A stretch of DNA of 33,727 nt. Origin: a virus. The notes under the pieces were generated by a model. That model did not search any database, was not told the origin of the DNA, and saw only the letters and a program-made list of their open reading frames with translations. Positions within the stretch are counted from its first letter, which is position 1. Each line of letters starts with the position of its first letter. The stretch is taken from positions 1-33,727 of the IMG/VR virus record IMGVR_UViG_3300034066_002435, one strand, 5' to 3'. Both the position numbers and the translations under genes were made by a program. Below are positions 1 through 7,280 of this stretch, one piece after another.

Positions 1-95
1 TCATTGGGAGACAGCATCCCATAGTTTTCATAGTACATCGCAGGCTCCTTTGCCCACATATTTTGTTGCCCGTGTTCATTAGTCGTTACAGTCAT
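1..95 (-). CDS. hli: High-light-inducible protein, N-terminal part (runs off the left edge)
   Basis: Only the first 31 codons are in the window, starting at the ATG at 95-93. The peptide begins MTVTTNEHGQQNMWAKEP and continues to YYENYGMLSPN. This Asn-Glu-(His/Tyr)-Gly-Gln opening followed by an AKEP stretch is typical of cyanophage high-light-inducible (Hli) proteins. The chlorophyll-binding helix that would confirm it lies outside the window. Family knowledge: Hli proteins are one-helix thylakoid proteins that bind chlorophyll and carotenoid and protect photosystem II during infection. A strong host-type promoter lies 27-55 bases upstream, with its -35 box in the loop of the porin terminator. 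No clear Shine-Dalgarno is visible. The assignment is likely but rests on the N-terminus alone. Confidence 0.65.
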   Translation of the reverse strand, partial: MTVTTNEHGQQNMWAKEPAMYYENYGMLSPN

Positions 96-121
96 TATGA
101 TTTGTAAAGATTTACAACAAT

Positions 122-150
122 AGTATATATGAAAAAAGAGGGTCTGTCAA
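122..150 (-). promoter_or_regulatory. Host-type sigma-70 promoter of hli
   Basis: TTGACA (150-145), 17-base spacer, TATACT (127-122) on the minus strand, reading toward the hli start at 95. The -35 hexamer is exactly the six-base loop of the porin terminator hairpin, so terminator and promoter share the same bases. Confidence 0.75.
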
Positions 151-159
151 GACCCTCTT
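132..159 (-). terminator. Rho-independent terminator of the porin gene
   Basis: Nine-base-pair perfect stem (151-159 with 136-144 on the minus strand: AAGAGGGTC / GACCCTCTT), six-base loop TTGACA, then a U run at 137-132. It lies 27 bases after the porin stop codon. The reverse orientation has no U run, so it should work only for minus-strand transcripts. Confidence 0.85.
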
Positions 160-186
160 AATGTTTTGTTTAGATTTGCTAACTTA

Positions 187-1653
187 TCAGAACTTAAAGG
201 TAGTCTGGATTACACCACCCCAGTTAGAAGAGTTATCAGCAAGACGCTGATTATCGCTAGCATAGAAGATAGCGGGAGTGATGCTGATGTTGTCAGATAC
301 TTGATACTTATAGAAGATTTCAAGCATCGTTGATTTTTCTAGATCTTCACCAGTAGGTGCTTGACCGATAGCAACACCAGCAGAGTTACCATCAACAAAT
401 ACATCTTCCCACTGAAGACCAGCAAACCAAGACTGACTGTTGGTAGCATCGCTAGGAGTACCACTTACAGTATTCCAACCATAACCAGCAGAGATGGAAG
501 GTGCCCAACCAGATTGAGTGGGTTGCCAGTATGCGTTGATAGCATAACCGTTAGAGGTTTGACCAGGAACCAGAGTACCAGAAGCACCGTTCAGACCGTT
601 ATAGGTACGGACACGGGTGCCTTCAGTACCATAACGGTAACCAAATGCAGCACCCCAGTTAGTACCACGATAACCGATTTGTGCCAGGGTGTTGAGAGCA
701 CCAGAACGATCAAATTCCCCAGTTGCACTATCGCTACCATTTTGGGCAACATAGTTTACACCAGCAACAAGACCTTTTTTGCCGTACTGAACACCGAAAC
801 CAGAACCAGTTGCCTTGTTATAAACACCAGGAGTACCAGCAACTTGGAAGAAGTCAAGAATGTTGGACTTGTAAGCAGTAGGCAACCAAGCAATCTCAGT
901 ATTACGAACAAGAGCACCAGCAGTAAGAGTGGTGGTGTTATTGAACGCAGGGAACTGATAGAACAGACGGTCGATAACTACGTTGTTACCAACTTCACTT
1001 ACAGTGTTGTCTGCTTTGTCCAGTTTGAATACTGAAGAACTAGAACCAAAAGGATTGCTGCTGAAGTTAGATGAACGCAGACGAGTACGAAGAAGATCCT
1101 TACCAGTAAACGAAGTATCCAGATTCAGACGCAGATCATAGTTGAATGCAGTACGAGTTGCATCACCATCTTTGGTTTGATAATCATCAACACCACCGAT
1201 CACAAAGTTTGCTTCACCACGCAGTTTAGTAGTGGTGGAGAATTGTTGTGCCTCAAGTGTAGTAACTTGTGCTTCCAGTTTATCTACACGACCACGAAGA
1301 ACAGCAAGTTCTTGTGCAAATTCTGCCTGAAGACGCTTCAGTTCATCAGTAACTTCGGTCACACGATCAAGGCAAGCATTCAGAAGTGCTGCTGCCTCAT
1401 AACGGGTCATCGCTTTACCACCACCAAAGGTGCCGTTAGGATAACCAGCAACGCAACCATAACGCTCTACGAGGTTGCTGAGTGCCTGATATGCCCAATC
1501 GGTAGGTTGAACATCAGAGAATTGAGTAACGCTTGTAACCTGCTCAGAAGAGTATTGGTTGACTGCTGCCATATTCAGATCTGCGGCATTCGCAGCAACA
1601 GGAGCAACCATTCCCAGAGCAACAGGTGCAAGCATCAGTTGTTTGAGTTTCAT
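187..1653 (-). CDS. Cyanobacterial SLH-domain outer-membrane porin (Som/OprB-like)
   Basis: 488 residues. A signal peptide ending at ANAAD (residues about 1-24) is followed by an SLH domain at about 45-95 (FSDVQPTDWAYQAL, then VAGYPNGTFGGGKAMTRYEA), a coiled coil at about 96-137 and a long beta-barrel ending in Phe (TFKF), as in outer-membrane proteins. This is the architecture of the major outer-membrane porins of marine Synechococcus: the SLH domain anchors to peptidoglycan and the barrel spans the outer membrane for solute or ion uptake. Length is normal for the family and the reading frame is intact. The gene is monocistronic, with a composite promoter upstream (1725-1759) and a strong terminator downstream. 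Capture from a host is the likely origin. Its role, whether sustaining nutrient or iron uptake or changing the host surface, is inference. Confidence 0.9.
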   Translation of the reverse strand: MKLKQLMLAPVALGMVAPVAANAADLNMAAVNQYSSEQVTSVTQFSDVQPTDWAYQALSNLVERYGCVAGYPNGTFGGGKAMTRYEAAALLNACLDRVTEVTDELKRLQAEFAQELAVLRGRVDKLEAQVTTLEAQQFSTTTKLRGEANFVIGGVDDYQTKDGDATRTAFNYDLRLNLDTSFTGKDLLRTRLRSSNFSSNPFGSSSSVFKLDKADNTVSEVGNNVVIDRLFYQFPAFNNTTTLTAGALVRNTEIAWLPTAYKSNILDFFQVAGTPGVYNKATGSGFGVQYGKKGLVAGVNYVAQNGSDSATGEFDRSGALNTLAQIGYRGTNWGAAFGYRYGTEGTRVRTYNGLNGASGTLVPGQTSNGYAINAYWQPTQSGWAPSISAGYGWNTVSGTPSDATNSQSWFAGLQWEDVFVDGNSAGVAIGQAPTGEDLEKSTMLEIFYKYQVSDNISITPAIFYASDNQRLADNSSNWGGVIQTTFKF

Positions 1654-1724
1654 AAAAATTTGTTTTTAGTACTAAACGACAATTGTGTAACTTTGCAAAT
1701 AGTTGCGGCATCGTCACATCACGG

Positions 1725-1759
1725 TATTTATCTTAACAGTTTCTTTGGGATTGTGTCAA
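1725..1759 (-). promoter_or_regulatory. Composite early/late promoter of the porin gene
   Basis: TTGACA at 1759-1754, 18-base spacer and TAAGAT at 1735-1730 form a host-type promoter. Overlapping the -10 box is GATAAATA (1732-1725), matching the NATAAATA late-promoter consensus of T4-like cyanophages. The porin ATG is at 1653. The -35 box overlaps the stop codon of the preceding glycosyltransferase gene. Dual use in early and late infection is inferred. Confidence 0.6.
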
Positions 1760-2556
1760 GTATTTTGATGTACCGAAGAGTTTTCAGTTATTCTACCAAG
1801 ATAAGGATCATAATTCATATAATCTTTAATATCAATTTGAGCACCTTGCTGTTGCCAATAATTAAGCAATGCATCATGAGGTGCTTTATGAAAGATTCCA
1901 AGGTGTTCCGGATGAATTGCAGAACCCATTTCAAGATTGTAAAGGAAAAGAGGAATAGTGTAAGTTTTACCAGTTTCTAGGATAGTATCTTCTGATACTG
2001 CTCGCGGTTTTACACCGTTATCAAGTTTATACTTGTCTCCACGAATATGGTGTTTCATCATTTTTGCGGCATGATGGCGACTAATCAAATAAATTGCTGC
2101 AGAAAAATCATTAATAAACTTTAAATGCAATTTAACATGAATATCCCCAGTGCATATTGTGGTTAATTGAACACAATCCCAGTCATAAGGAACTTCAGCA
2201 AAAAATTCTGTCCAAGTAAAATTCCAATATTTTACAATATTAAAATTAACATCATCCTCAAGAATCAGACAATAATCATCCGTACTGTTCTCATAAAAAT
2301 GTTTAATTGCTTTAAGATGTGACATGCAACATCCCAATTCATTTTGAGAAACATTATCCGGAATCCTTCCCTTAAGATGAAGAGATACATCATCATCTCT
2401 CCCATCATACCCAGAGATACGAATATGATTTTCAATTTCCCAATACTTAAATTGATTTTCCATATACTCCCGACGATGAGTATCTGCATCCAGATTAATC
2501 CAGTAAATATATGGAATACCTTTAAGTTTATATACTGATTTGTTTTTGTCCATCAT
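1756..2556 (-). CDS. Family 25 glycosyltransferase (LPS-type)
   Basis: 266 residues. The N-terminus carries IYWINLDADTHRR (about 16-28). NELGCCMSHLKAI (about 76-88) and LILEDDV (about 98-104) are the GC-SH and EDD signatures of the GT25 family, the LPS galactosyltransferase/procollagen galactosyltransferase-like group. These enzymes add a sugar, often galactose, from a nucleotide sugar to an LPS or glycan acceptor in the cytoplasm. The acidic EDD motif probably binds the metal. It is the last gene of the glycan operon: its ATG overlaps the stop of the preceding gene, and its own stop overlaps the -35 box of the porin promoter. Donor and acceptor cannot be deduced. Confidence 0.8.
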   Translation of the reverse strand: MMDKNKSVYKLKGIPYIYWINLDADTHRREYMENQFKYWEIENHIRISGYDGRDDDVSLHLKGRIPDNVSQNELGCCMSHLKAIKHFYENSTDDYCLILEDDVNFNIVKYWNFTWTEFFAEVPYDWDCVQLTTICTGDIHVKLHLKFINDFSAAIYLISRHHAAKMMKHHIRGDKYKLDNGVKPRAVSEDTILETGKTYTIPLFLYNLEMGSAIHPEHLGIFHKAPHDALLNYWQQQGAQIDIKDYMNYDPYLGRITENSSVHQNT

Positions 2557-4100
2557 TCAAAATACTTCACTAGTTTTTCCCTATCACCTTTAATATAAGA
2601 AATACATTCTTTCAAATCTTCAGGAAGACTATTCCAAAGATTTGCCATCTCTTGTCCAGCAGTTTCTTTGTTATAATTTGTTCCTTTTGCATGTTGAATT
2701 TGATGACGATAATCTCTAATTACAGGTCTACTCATAATAAATGAAATTCCATTCATCACAAGATCCCATCCCCATCCCATTTTCATTGTTTCTGGTGTCA
2801 TAATTTTCAGAAGATCTCTCTTATAAAAATCATTAATTACATCTTTATGAATAAACCAAACTGTTTCATCAGTGCAAGCAACCATTTTAATATTAGAATC
2901 TTCTGATTGCAATCCATCAATATCTGTTTGATCTGGAGTATACCAAACATTAGTTACATCTGGAGCATAAACACCCCACTCATAAAGATTATAATACTTT
3001 CTTGCATCATTTACTAGATCTTTCCAGTCGGCATATTCAGTATCTCCTTGAATATGAAGAAGAACTTTTTTATCATCCTTAAAGAGTTTAAGTGCTTCAG
3101 TAAACTGAGAAGTGAAATATGCAGAATCTCCCAAATCAATCCAACCTTCTCTAGTGTTATTATCATCACTATTGATGACCGTAACATCTTCAAAAATTTC
3201 TTTAAGTGCATCTTCAATTGCGCAAGTTTTTTCAAACTGACGATTCCAATTGAAGATAAAGGGTTGAATATCCTTTACTCTGATCTGAGGAAATCTTTCC
3301 AAATACCCTCTACTATTAAAATCTGCATGATCTCCATGATCATTTTTACTATGCAGATCCTGATATAGAATTTCTACATAAGGATTTAAAATGCGTGAAT
3401 AGTTGGTAATATTAGAAGACTTTCCGATGATAGTTTTGCACATTGACAAAGTAGTTGCATCAACCAAAACTTCATCTCCAGCCAAAATTCTCTCTGGACT
3501 ATTTGGTTGTGCTTGAATAGAATAATGCAACCCAGCAGTACTCATTGTACGCTGATGATCATAATAATGAATTGTAATATCTGGAAAATAATTTTTAAAT
3601 TCATCAATCACATTTGTTTGGTCTGTAGTCAAAAAGATGCAATCATAACTTCCAGACTCAAATTCTTTTTTTGTTGCGTTCAAATAATTTTCAATTGCAA
3701 CGAACTCAGTATGTCCAACACCATCAGTTCCCCGATAATGGACACCTAAAGCGTTTGCATATTTCTCTGAAGAAATTGAATCAACAATTGATTGCATTCT
3801 ATTGTTATATGGAATATATTTCATATACTTACTCAGATCAAAATCCCTAAACGATGCCCAAGGATAATCACAATCCCATCCATCTTGTGCATTAAATTGT
3901 TTTAATGAGTCATCAGAAACCCTCGATTCGTCAAACCAATTAGAGGGATTTCCATAAAGCATGAACATAGATGGAGAAACACAAACTTGATTTAGATCAA
4001 CTCCTTTCTTTTCTAGAGTTCTAAAACTAGTCAATATAGTAAGATAATTTGAAAGAAATCCTCTATGCATTCCCTCCATCAATCGAATTTCAAAACTCAT
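2553..4100 (-). CDS. Two-domain glycosyltransferase with fucosyltransferase-like N-terminal domain
   Basis: 515 residues. The N-terminal half (about 1-265) contains LGVHYRGTDGVGH (about 119-131) and FLTTDQTNVI (about 155-164). These resemble the H-x-R-x-TD sugar-nucleotide motif of alpha-1,6/O-fucosyltransferase-type GT-B enzymes (NodZ/FUT8). The same two motifs recur in the gene at 8643-9503, so the two are probably paralogues. From about residue 270 the sequence changes character (FNWNRQFEKTC, HIQGDTEYADW, GWGWDLVMNGISFIMSR) and looks like a separate enzymatic domain, perhaps a GT-A-type transferase that I cannot name. The gene overlaps the next one by ATGA and starts one base after the cupin stop. 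It is much longer than its single-domain paralogue, so a fusion is likely. Confidence 0.6.
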   Translation of the reverse strand: MSFEIRLMEGMHRGFLSNYLTILTSFRTLEKKGVDLNQVCVSPSMFMLYGNPSNWFDESRVSDDSLKQFNAQDGWDCDYPWASFRDFDLSKYMKYIPYNNRMQSIVDSISSEKYANALGVHYRGTDGVGHTEFVAIENYLNATKKEFESGSYDCIFLTTDQTNVIDEFKNYFPDITIHYYDHQRTMSTAGLHYSIQAQPNSPERILAGDEVLVDATTLSMCKTIIGKSSNITNYSRILNPYVEILYQDLHSKNDHGDHADFNSRGYLERFPQIRVKDIQPFIFNWNRQFEKTCAIEDALKEIFEDVTVINSDDNNTREGWIDLGDSAYFTSQFTEALKLFKDDKKVLLHIQGDTEYADWKDLVNDARKYYNLYEWGVYAPDVTNVWYTPDQTDIDGLQSEDSNIKMVACTDETVWFIHKDVINDFYKRDLLKIMTPETMKMGWGWDLVMNGISFIMSRPVIRDYRHQIQHAKGTNYNKETAGQEMANLWNSLPEDLKECISYIKGDREKLVKYFE

Positions 4101-4101
4101 T

Positions 4102-4452
4102 TCAATCTCCCTTAATTATACGATAACTATCTTCATCAAAATGCTCTGTAGAAAACTCAAAAAGTTCAGTATCTTGAAGAGCGATCATTTGATGCCTAAG
4201 ACCACGATATACATGAAAACTATCTCCAGGTAGAAGAATTTTTTCAAACATAGGATCATCAGACTCCGAATACTTTAAGAGTATTTTACCACTTTGCACA
4301 TAAAATGTCTCATCCTTTAAGATATGGTAATGCCAAGAACATTTCTTATCTTTTATAAGGTATAAAAGTTTACCACAATATTCACGGTTATTCACTATCC
4401 ATTTTTCAAATCCCCAACCTTTAGGGACAAATTTAATTTCCGAAGAAGTCAT
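4102..4452 (-). CDS. Small cupin-fold protein (sugar-phosphate isomerase/epimerase-like)
   Basis: 116 residues, essentially one cupin barrel. The metal-binding pattern is visible as HYHILKDETFYVQSG (about 43-57: His-x-His and Glu), with a second histidine in GLRHQMIAL (about 86-94). This matches the single-domain cupins related to the C-terminal part of type II mannose-6-phosphate isomerase/GDP-mannose pyrophosphorylase and to sugar isomerases in LPS clusters. The substrate is unknown. A role in mannose or heptose phosphate metabolism would fit the GDP-mannose epimerase and heptose genes upstream. The ATG lies inside the end of the HAD gene (20-base overlap), suggesting translational coupling. 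Confidence 0.65.
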   Translation of the reverse strand: MTSSEIKFVPKGWGFEKWIVNNREYCGKLLYLIKDKKCSWHYHILKDETFYVQSGKILLKYSESDDPMFEKILLPGDSFHVYRGLRHQMIALQDTELFEFSTEHFDEDSYRIIKGD

Positions 4453-4753
4453 CAGAGTTAATTCCTTTATCGTCTATGTAATAATCCCCTGAGGGTTTTC
4501 CAAGATGAAGTTCATGAAATTTACATCCCCAAGATTTTAATTGAGAATGAGTGATATCATAAAAATGCTTATACGTAAGAAGTCTTGAGTTCTTGAATCT
4601 ACCCATACCTCTTGCAGTTAAGTAAATTATATGGTTCCCTTCATCATACAGTTTATTTATTTTTTCAATTCTAGTCTCAATTGGAATGGCAAATTCATAA
4701 TTACCATCAGTAATACTACATATTGTCCCATCAATATCAATTACATATTTCAT
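4433..4753 (-). CDS. Minimal HAD-family hydrolase (capsule/LPS type)
   Basis: 106 residues. HAD motif I is DIDGT (residues 6-10, nucleophile Asp6 and acid/base Asp8), motif II is YLTARG (about 44-49), motif III includes GKPSGDYYIDDK (about 85-96). There is no obvious cap domain, so it belongs to the small C0-type HAD proteins often annotated as capsular-biosynthesis phosphatases. It sits between a heptose-type kinase/nucleotidyltransferase pair and a cupin. A role as the heptose-bisphosphate phosphatase (the GmhB step) is plausible but inferred, since it lacks the zinc-binding Cys residues and length of GmhB. It overlaps the kinase stop by 17 bases and the cupin start by 20. Confidence 0.7.
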   Translation of the reverse strand: MKYVIDIDGTICSITDGNYEFAIPIETRIEKINKLYDEGNHIIYLTARGMGRFKNSRLLTYKHFYDITHSQLKSWGCKFHELHLGKPSGDYYIDDKGINSDDFFGN

Positions 4754-5486
4754 TTATATCTTCCTGAGTTAAAACATAAGTTCCAAAATTCTGAACAGCG
4801 ACAGATGCTGCTTTATTTGCTAAAGGAATTGCTTTTTCTATTGTACCATGGACTAGATAAAAATAAACAAGTGATGCAAGAAAAGTATCTCCTGCGCCAA
4901 CTACATCAAAAACACTAACCTTTTCTCCAGGATAAGTTACTCCATCAAATTCTGCTCCACCAGATCCCTTTGTAACAATAAGATTGTCATGTTTGCTTTT
5001 TAGAAGTTTTGATTCACTTTCATTTATCTTTATAAAACAATTTGATTCGGGTAAATATGTTTTCTTACTATCAACAAAAACAGGTATTCTTGAATTAAGA
5101 ACTAGATGAAATAATTTATCTTGGGTTATAAATCCTTTATCGTAATCAGATATTACAAGTGCGTCAAATTTTTCATCGGGTAAATCATAATTCATAGGGT
5201 TTAATGGATATTCAGTATCAACTCTCAAAATTTGATGATTATATCTTTCATCAATATATCTTGTTTTTACAATATTTTCTTGATTAGTAATCATATAGAC
5301 TTCCAATCCAAACGCTTTGAGATTTTCTCTCACGTTCCATGCCATACCTTTACGGGTTTCTTTTCTTCCATATTTTAGAATAGGAACAGGTGCTTCTGGA
5401 TTTAGTCTTTCACAAGATCCATAAACATATTCATCTATACAACTATCTCCTATCAATAATGTCTTGTATGATTTTTGTTGTGGCAT
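4737..5486 (-). CDS. PfkB-type sugar kinase, HldE kinase-domain homologue
   Basis: About 249 residues from the ATG at 5486; an in-frame GTG at 5492 is possible. LLIGDSCIDEYVYG and NPEAPVPIL near the N-terminus correspond to the conserved opening of the RfaE/HldE kinase domain, which phosphorylates D-glycero-manno-heptose 7-phosphate at C1. The C-terminal DVVGAGDTFLASL holds the PfkB anion hole and catalytic Asp (GAGD). It is shorter than the usual kinase domain of about 310 residues, with the region after GMAWNV compressed. In most bacteria this domain is fused in front of the nucleotidyltransferase. Here it is a separate gene placed after it, overlapping by 44-50 bases. Specificity for heptose is inferred. 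Confidence 0.75.
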   Translation of the reverse strand: MPQQKSYKTLLIGDSCIDEYVYGSCERLNPEAPVPILKYGRKETRKGMAWNVRENLKAFGLEVYMITNQENIVKTRYIDERYNHQILRVDTEYPLNPMNYDLPDEKFDALVISDYDKGFITQDKLFHLVLNSRIPVFVDSKKTYLPESNCFIKINESESKLLKSKHDNLIVTKGSGGAEFDGVTYPGEKVSVFDVVGAGDTFLASLVYFYLVHGTIEKAIPLANKAASVAVQNFGTYVLTQEDINEICN

Positions 5487-5841
5487 AGTCACCTATCCTA
5501 TCAAAAAATATAAGTTTAGAAGCATAATAAGATCCTATAACTGATTTTCCTTTCCAATCAGATCCTACAACCATTATATCAGGTTGAAAAGATTTTATCA
5601 ATTCCTCTAGTTCTTGATCACTAGAAAAGAATTTTACTTCATCCACTGATTTTAAATTTTCAAGAAAAAATTTTCTTTCTTCTTGATTATGTATTGGTCT
5701 TGTAGTACCTTTCTTTTCCTTTACTCTATCATCAGTATCAATACCAACCATTAAAAAATCTCCTAAACCTCTTGCAAAGTTTAGAAGTTCAAGATGTCCG
5801 CGATGAAGAATATCAAATGTTCCGTTGACAAAAATTTTCAT
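5443..5841 (-). CDS. HldE C-terminal-type nucleotidyltransferase
   Basis: 132 residues. NGTFDILHRGHLELL (about 6-20) contains the nucleotidyltransferase HxGH motif. DIMVVGSDWKGKSVIG and YATTKIIQDI match the RfaE/HldE cytidylyltransferase-like domain, which joins heptose 1-phosphate to ATP to give ADP-heptose. It is a single stand-alone domain. The kinase gene follows and overlaps its 3' end, the HAD phosphatase comes next, and together they could form a compact heptose-activation module. No GmhA-type isomerase is seen in the window, so the host would have to supply sedoheptulose-7-phosphate isomerisation. Glycerol-3-phosphate cytidylyltransferase is a less likely alternative. Confidence 0.78.
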   Translation of the reverse strand: MKIFVNGTFDILHRGHLELLNFARGLGDFLMVGIDTDDRVKEKKGTTRPIHNQEERKFFLENLKSVDEVKFFSSDQELEELIKSFQPDIMVVGSDWKGKSVIGSYYASKLIFFDRIGDYATTKIIQDIIDRR

Positions 5842-5842
5842 A

Positions 5843-6400
5843 TCAATGTTTAAAAATAACTAATAATCCTCTATGGCACCTTTCATAAGATAATGTAGAT
5901 TTATTAAAAAGTTTATGATGAATATTTTTTTCTTTACAATTATCTAAAATCTCTACAAGATTTGGGAAACTACCTTCAATTTCAGGAAATACATTTACAT
6001 CATGATAAATCAACACGCCTTCAGGAAGAAGTAATTCACTATAAACATATTCAAACCATTCATTTGTATGATGATGATCGGCATCTGACATTATAAAATC
6101 ATACTTATCTTTTGTAGAAAAGATAAATTCCTTTTCGTCAGATGTTACTATATTAATTTTATTAGAATATTTTTGCTTTACTTCATTTGGCATACAAAAT
6201 CCAAAATCATACCAATTGTCAACAAGAGTATAATTTGGATTATTTTCATTAAATTCTATAGAGTTTAAAATTTGATCAGTAACTCTTCCTCCACCTATTC
6301 CAAGTTCAAGAATATTTTGTGGTTTAAGAGATGCAACTAATCCACCAATAAAATGGGCATGAACCAAATCAATCTTTACGCTTTCATTTTGACCAAACAT
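5843..6400 (-). CDS. Class I SAM-dependent methyltransferase
   Basis: 185 residues. The SAM-binding motif I is ILELGIGGGRV (about 35-45), and DFIMSDADHHHTNEWF (about 100-115) is the motif IV region with an acidic SD-AD element, as in Methyltransf_24-type enzymes. The C-terminus holds LLLPEGVLIYHDV (about 126-138), the post-motif strand. It probably methylates a sugar or phosphate of the glycan. One base separates it from the preceding gene and one from the next. The acceptor cannot be predicted. Confidence 0.7.
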   Translation of the reverse strand: MFGQNESVKIDLVHAHFIGGLVASLKPQNILELGIGGGRVTDQILNSIEFNENNPNYTLVDNWYDFGFCMPNEVKQKYSNKINIVTSDEKEFIFSTKDKYDFIMSDADHHHTNEWFEYVYSELLLPEGVLIYHDVNVFPEIEGSFPNLVEILDNCKEKNIHHKLFNKSTLSYERCHRGLLVIFKH

Positions 6401-6401
6401 A

Positions 6402-7280
6402 TCAATCCCCTACAATAGATTTAATATAATCAGAAACTTCTTCAGGAACAATATTATATATCCATTGATATTGATCTCCCATTGGTTTAATTGTTTCCAT
6501 AGTTCCAACACCAGCACCATGAAGAATACTAGTTCTCAGTGGTTGTCCAGTAATTGGATGATCAATGAAAATCTGATCATCTTTTACATATAGTTTTTTC
6601 CAACTCTCGCAATGATCATTTTCACCCCAGGTATTAATTATACCATAAGTGACTCCACTTCCTTCTCTATCAATAATTTCGCTAGTGTACTTGTTTTTAG
6701 CATGAAAAATATGATTCCAAGTATCTTGCTCGTTTCTAATTAAAGGCCAGGGTTTAAAAGTAAAAGTTCTACAATCACTTTGCTCTGCTATGAATTTATT
6801 AAAATCTCTCCATTCATACCAAAACTTTTTATCATTTGATGCTACAAATCCAGCATTTACAAAATCATCACCACCAATCATTCCACCATCACCATATGGT
6901 TCATAGAAAGGGACAACACATGGTTGAGAAGATCCAGCTTTACCAAAGAAATTATTATTTCTAACTCCAATAAGTTCTTTATCAGATTCAATAACCTTAT
7001 CAAGACTTCCAGTACAAATACAATCAGCATCTAATAAAATAATCATATCATAATCTTCAATATAAGGAAGACATGTAATTACTTTTATCCAATCTTGATA
7101 TTTGACTTTTTCCGACAACAACCAAGGATTTTCTTTTTTTATTTTTTCAGTTTGTTTAGAATCCACAATATAAAAATCAATTTCTGGATGAAAATGATTG
7201 ATTGATTTTTTTAATTTTTCTGGTTTTAAATATACTGCATAATCATCAGTACACCAAGTTACAGCTGCTACTTTTTTCAT
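6402..7280 (-). CDS. GT-A-type glycosyltransferase (DxD motif)
   Basis: 292 residues. The start MKKVAAVTWCTDDYAVYLKP, followed by IILLDADCICTGSLDKVI (about 80-97), is a GT8/GT-A-like nucleotide-sugar domain with the metal-binding DxD as DADC. GGMIGGDDFVNAGFVAS (about 132-148) and an AVGT-like TSILHGAG element near the C-terminus fit the same fold. The protein should transfer a sugar from UDP- or GDP-sugar to the growing glycan in the cytosol. The 5' end overlaps the preceding gene by ATGA. It could also belong to an uncharacterised marine-virus transferase family. Substrate unknown. Confidence 0.65.
   Translation of the reverse strand: MKKVAAVTWCTDDYAVYLKPEKLKKSINHFHPEIDFYIVDSKQTEKIKKENPWLLSEKVKYQDWIKVITCLPYIEDYDMIILLDADCICTGSLDKVIESDKELIGVRNNNFFGKAGSSQPCVVPFYEPYGDGGMIGGDDFVNAGFVASNDKKFWYEWRDFNKFIAEQSDCRTFTFKPWPLIRNEQDTWNHIFHAKNKYTSEIIDREGSGVTYGIINTWGENDHCESWKKLYVKDDQIFIDHPITGQPLRTSILHGAGVGTMETIKPMGDQYQWIYNIVPEEVSDYIKSIVGD

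Noticed and set aside
361-1980. Long open frames on the plus strand opposite the porin gene
   Set aside because: They are antisense shadows. The minus frame has signal peptide, SLH domain and porin features, and the plus-strand proteins have no recognisable pattern or ribosome site.
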